From: Alphaproteobacteria bacterium UBA2784
GTDB lineage: Bacteria; Pseudomonadota; Alphaproteobacteria; Micropepsales; Micropepsaceae
Assembly (NCBI GenBank): GCA_002352285.1
Contig: DEIC01000048.1
Location: 34,365-60,340, forward strand
Direction of reading: 5' to 3'
Length of the DNA: 25,976 nt
Translations under genes and position numbers: made by a program
In this document: in pieces, positions 24,479 to 25,976 of the stretch
Layout of the letters: the number at the start of each line of letters is the position of its first letter
Numbering within the stretch: position 1 is the stretch's first letter
Notes under the pieces: generated by a model
What the model saw: only the letters and a program-made list of their open reading frames with translations
What the model was told of the DNA's origin: nothing
Database searches by the model: none

Positions 24479-25103
24479 TCTTGATGCCGTGCTGTTGCGC
24501 GCGCTGATCCGCAAGCGGCTGGGCAGCGCCGCCGCCGCTGACACGGCCGGTGTGATTGCGGGCGATCATCATCTCAATCCCGGTGCTGATGACCGGCAGC
24601 CGGGCCGCATTCTGCGCGATGCGGCCGTACTGGTTCCGATTGTTGCGCGGCCACAGGGGCTGACCGTGCTTTTCACCAAGCGCGCCGAAGACCTGCCGCA
24701 TCATCCGGGTCAGGTTGCTTTCCCCGGCGGGCGGGTGGATGCAGAGGATGCCGATCATGCGGCAGCCGCCCTGCGTGAGACGCATGAGGAAACCGGCATT
24801 GCCCCCCAACACATTTCGGTGGAAGGCACGCTGGAGCGGTATGAGACCGGCACCGGCTTTGCCATCGTGCCGGTGGTCGGCATCGTGCAGCCGGGATTTG
24901 CGCTCAACGTCAATCCGTCGGAAGTGGCCGCGGTCTTCGAGGTTCCGTTCGGGTTTCTGATGAACCCGGACAATCACCAGCGCCACAGTGCGGAGTGGCG
25001 CGGCGCGCGGCGCGAGTATTTCGCCATGCCCTATCAAGGCCATTACATCTGGGGTGCGACTGCGGGTATGATCGTCAATCTCTATCGCCGCCTGTTCGCC
25101 TGA
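24465..25103 (+). CDS. CoA pyrophosphatase (NUDIX)
   Basis: A 212-residue NUDIX enzyme cleaving CoA and its derivatives to 4'-phosphopantetheine and adenosine 3',5'-bisphosphate. It has both the NUDIX box (about 88-112, GGRVDAED...LRETHEETGI) and, just before it, the CoA-pyrophosphatase signature with LFTKRAEDLPHHPGQVAF (69-86), equivalent to the NudL/YeaB motif. The ATG at 24465 has GGGAG 6-7 bases upstream; an ATG at 24459 is also in frame. It overlaps the DUF1285 gene by 14 bases and is followed 5 bases later by the DUF6111 gene. Confidence 0.9.
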   Translation: MAPHDLDAVLLRALIRKRLGSAAAADTAGVIAGDHHLNPGADDRQPGRILRDAAVLVPIVARPQGLTVLFTKRAEDLPHHPGQVAFPGGRVDAEDADHAAAALRETHEETGIAPQHISVEGTLERYETGTGFAIVPVVGIVQPGFALNVNPSEVAAVFEVPFGFLMNPDNHQRHSAEWRGARREYFAMPYQGHYIWGATAGMIVNLYRRLFA

Positions 25104-25108
25104 GGCCC

Positions 25109-25375
25109 ATGCGCACTTCGATCAATATCCTCTTTTTCTTTCTGCCGTTCCTGGTGTTCTGGCTCTATGTCAGCTGGGCGCGGCGGCGCGGGGCTGCGCA
25201 TCCGCCCGAGTGGCCATGGATCATGCTGACGGTTGTGGGTGTCGGGCTTGTTGCGGCGAGCTTCATCTTCTTCCGGCTGACCAGCGTTGATGAGGCTGAT
25301 TGCGGCCAATATGTTCCGGCGCATTACGAGGACGGCCAGCTGATCGACGGCCATTGCGAAAGGCAGACGCCATGA
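25109..25375 (+). CDS. DUF6111 family small membrane protein
   Basis: An 88-residue protein with two hydrophobic helices, about 5-23 (INILFFFLPFLVFWLYVSW) and 37-57 (WIMLTVVGVGLVAASFIFF). A short charged linker with ARRRG lies between them and a hydrophilic C-terminus follows. This size and pattern, placed between a CoA pyrophosphatase and the CCA-adding enzyme gene, is what I associate with DUF6111 of alphaproteobacteria. The ATG is 5 bases after the preceding stop. The stop overlaps the next ATG by 4 bases (ATGA). Function is unknown. Confidence 0.8.
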   Translation: MRTSINILFFFLPFLVFWLYVSWARRRGAAHPPEWPWIMLTVVGVGLVAASFIFFRLTSVDEADCGQYVPAHYEDGQLIDGHCERQTP

Positions 25376-25976
25376 GCGGGTCGATCAAGGGCGCCCCCTT
25401 CCTTACCGCTCCTGAGTCGCAGCGCGTGATGACCGCGCTCATGCAGAATGGCGGTGACGCACGTTTTGTGGGCGGCGCGGTGCGCAATTGCGTGATGGGC
25501 ATTCCGGTCACTGATATCGACATCGCAACACCGCTGCTGCCAGAGGAGGTGGTGCGCCGCCTTCAGGCTGGCGGCATGGCGGCGCATCCCACCGGCATTG
25601 ATCACGGCACCATTACGGCTGTTGCCAATCACAAGACGTTCGAGATCACGACGCTCCGCAAGGATGTAACAACCGACGGGCGGCGCGCCACGGTTGCCTT
25701 CACAGCCGACTGGAAAGACGACGCCAGCCGCCGCGACTTCACGATGAATGCGCTCTATGCAGACATCGACGGCAATGTGACCGACTATTTCGGCGGCGTG
25801 GACGACGCCAGGGCTGGCCGTGTGCGCTTTATCGGCGATGCGGGAACACGGCTTGCCGAAGACCATCTGCGCATCCTGCGCTTCTTCCGCTTTCATGCGT
25901 GGTACGGCAAGGGCGAACTCGATGAAACAGGTCTTGCCGCCTGCGTTCGCGCGAAGGAAAAAATTGACGCGCTGTC
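25372..25976 (+). CDS. cca: CCA tRNA nucleotidyltransferase, N-terminal part
   Basis: The frame is open from ATG 25372 to the window end, giving 201 residues. The class II nucleotidyltransferase motifs are present: FVGGAVRN (32-39), the metal-binding DID (48-50), and SRRDFTMNAL (119-128), followed by the DYFGGVDDARAG and EDHLRILRFFRFHAW segments. The enzyme adds or repairs the 3' CCA of tRNAs. It overlaps the DUF6111 stop by 4 bases. The C-terminal helical domains lie beyond the window, so whether it is a full CCA enzyme or a poly(A) polymerase relative is judged from the N-terminal motifs only. It is missed when searching for complete reading frames because no stop is in the window. Confidence 0.92.
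   Translation, partial: MSGSIKGAPFLTAPESQRVMTALMQNGGDARFVGGAVRNCVMGIPVTDIDIATPLLPEEVVRRLQAGGMAAHPTGIDHGTITAVANHKTFEITTLRKDVTTDGRRATVAFTADWKDDASRRDFTMNALYADIDGNVTDYFGGVDDARAGRVRFIGDAGTRLAEDHLRILRFFRFHAWYGKGELDETGLAACVRAKEKIDAL

Overview
The window is a GC-rich chromosomal segment packed with genes. The families and their order point to an alphaproteobacterium, most likely of the Hyphomicrobiales/Parvibaculum type. This rests on recognising flgK-flgL, the AceE-like E1/transketolase family, the moxR-DUF58-DUF4159 cluster, and DUF1285 - CoA pyrophosphatase - DUF6111 - CCA nucleotidyltransferase; no database search was made. No gene-free stretch exceeds about 215 bases.

Layout. 1-1235: end of a flagellar operon (3' end of flgK, then flgL). 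1296-2685: mnmA (tRNA 2-thiouridylase) and a CAU-anticodon tRNA, probably elongator Met, with its own promoter. 2701-6952: a hicAB toxin-antitoxin pair under a perfect palindromic operator, followed after 10 bases by a 785-residue AceE-like thiamine-diphosphate enzyme and, 2 bases later, an ACT-domain threonine deaminase. A 117-base block of four adjacent hairpins (about 7034-7150) separates this unit from a convergent Lrp/AsnC regulator.

7165-11996: the Lrp gene is divergent from a three-gene operon: lysine 6-dehydrogenase/saccharopine dehydrogenase, an acetolactate-synthase-like TPP enzyme, and an ALDH7-type aminoadipate-semialdehyde dehydrogenase. This looks like a lysine catabolic operon, in which the TPP enzyme is the unexplained member. 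12096-14477: a 50-residue two-helix membrane protein, then on the minus strand motA without motB, an NTF2/SnoaL-like protein, and a protein resembling the D1 core of flagellin without the terminal assembly helices. 14600-17041: a NUDIX hydrolase, an XRE/HigA-like orphan antitoxin-type protein whose ribosome binding region contains nine consecutive G, a strong convergent terminator, an SDR dehydrogenase of the HSD17B4 type, and a GNAT acetyltransferase.

17038-23769 (minus): the envelope-associated cluster moxR - DUF58 - BatA/DUF4159 membrane protein - vWA/GATase-like membrane protein, with overlapping or abutting start and stop codons throughout. 23903-25976 (plus): DUF1285 protein, CoA pyrophosphatase, small DUF6111 membrane protein and the 5' part of the CCA-adding enzyme, which runs off the window.

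The most distinctive items are the toxin-antitoxin operator placed at the head of a keto-acid/threonine operon, the TPP enzyme inside the lysine operon, and the flagellin-core protein next to motA. None is clearly a wholly new system; each is stated below as a testable hypothesis.
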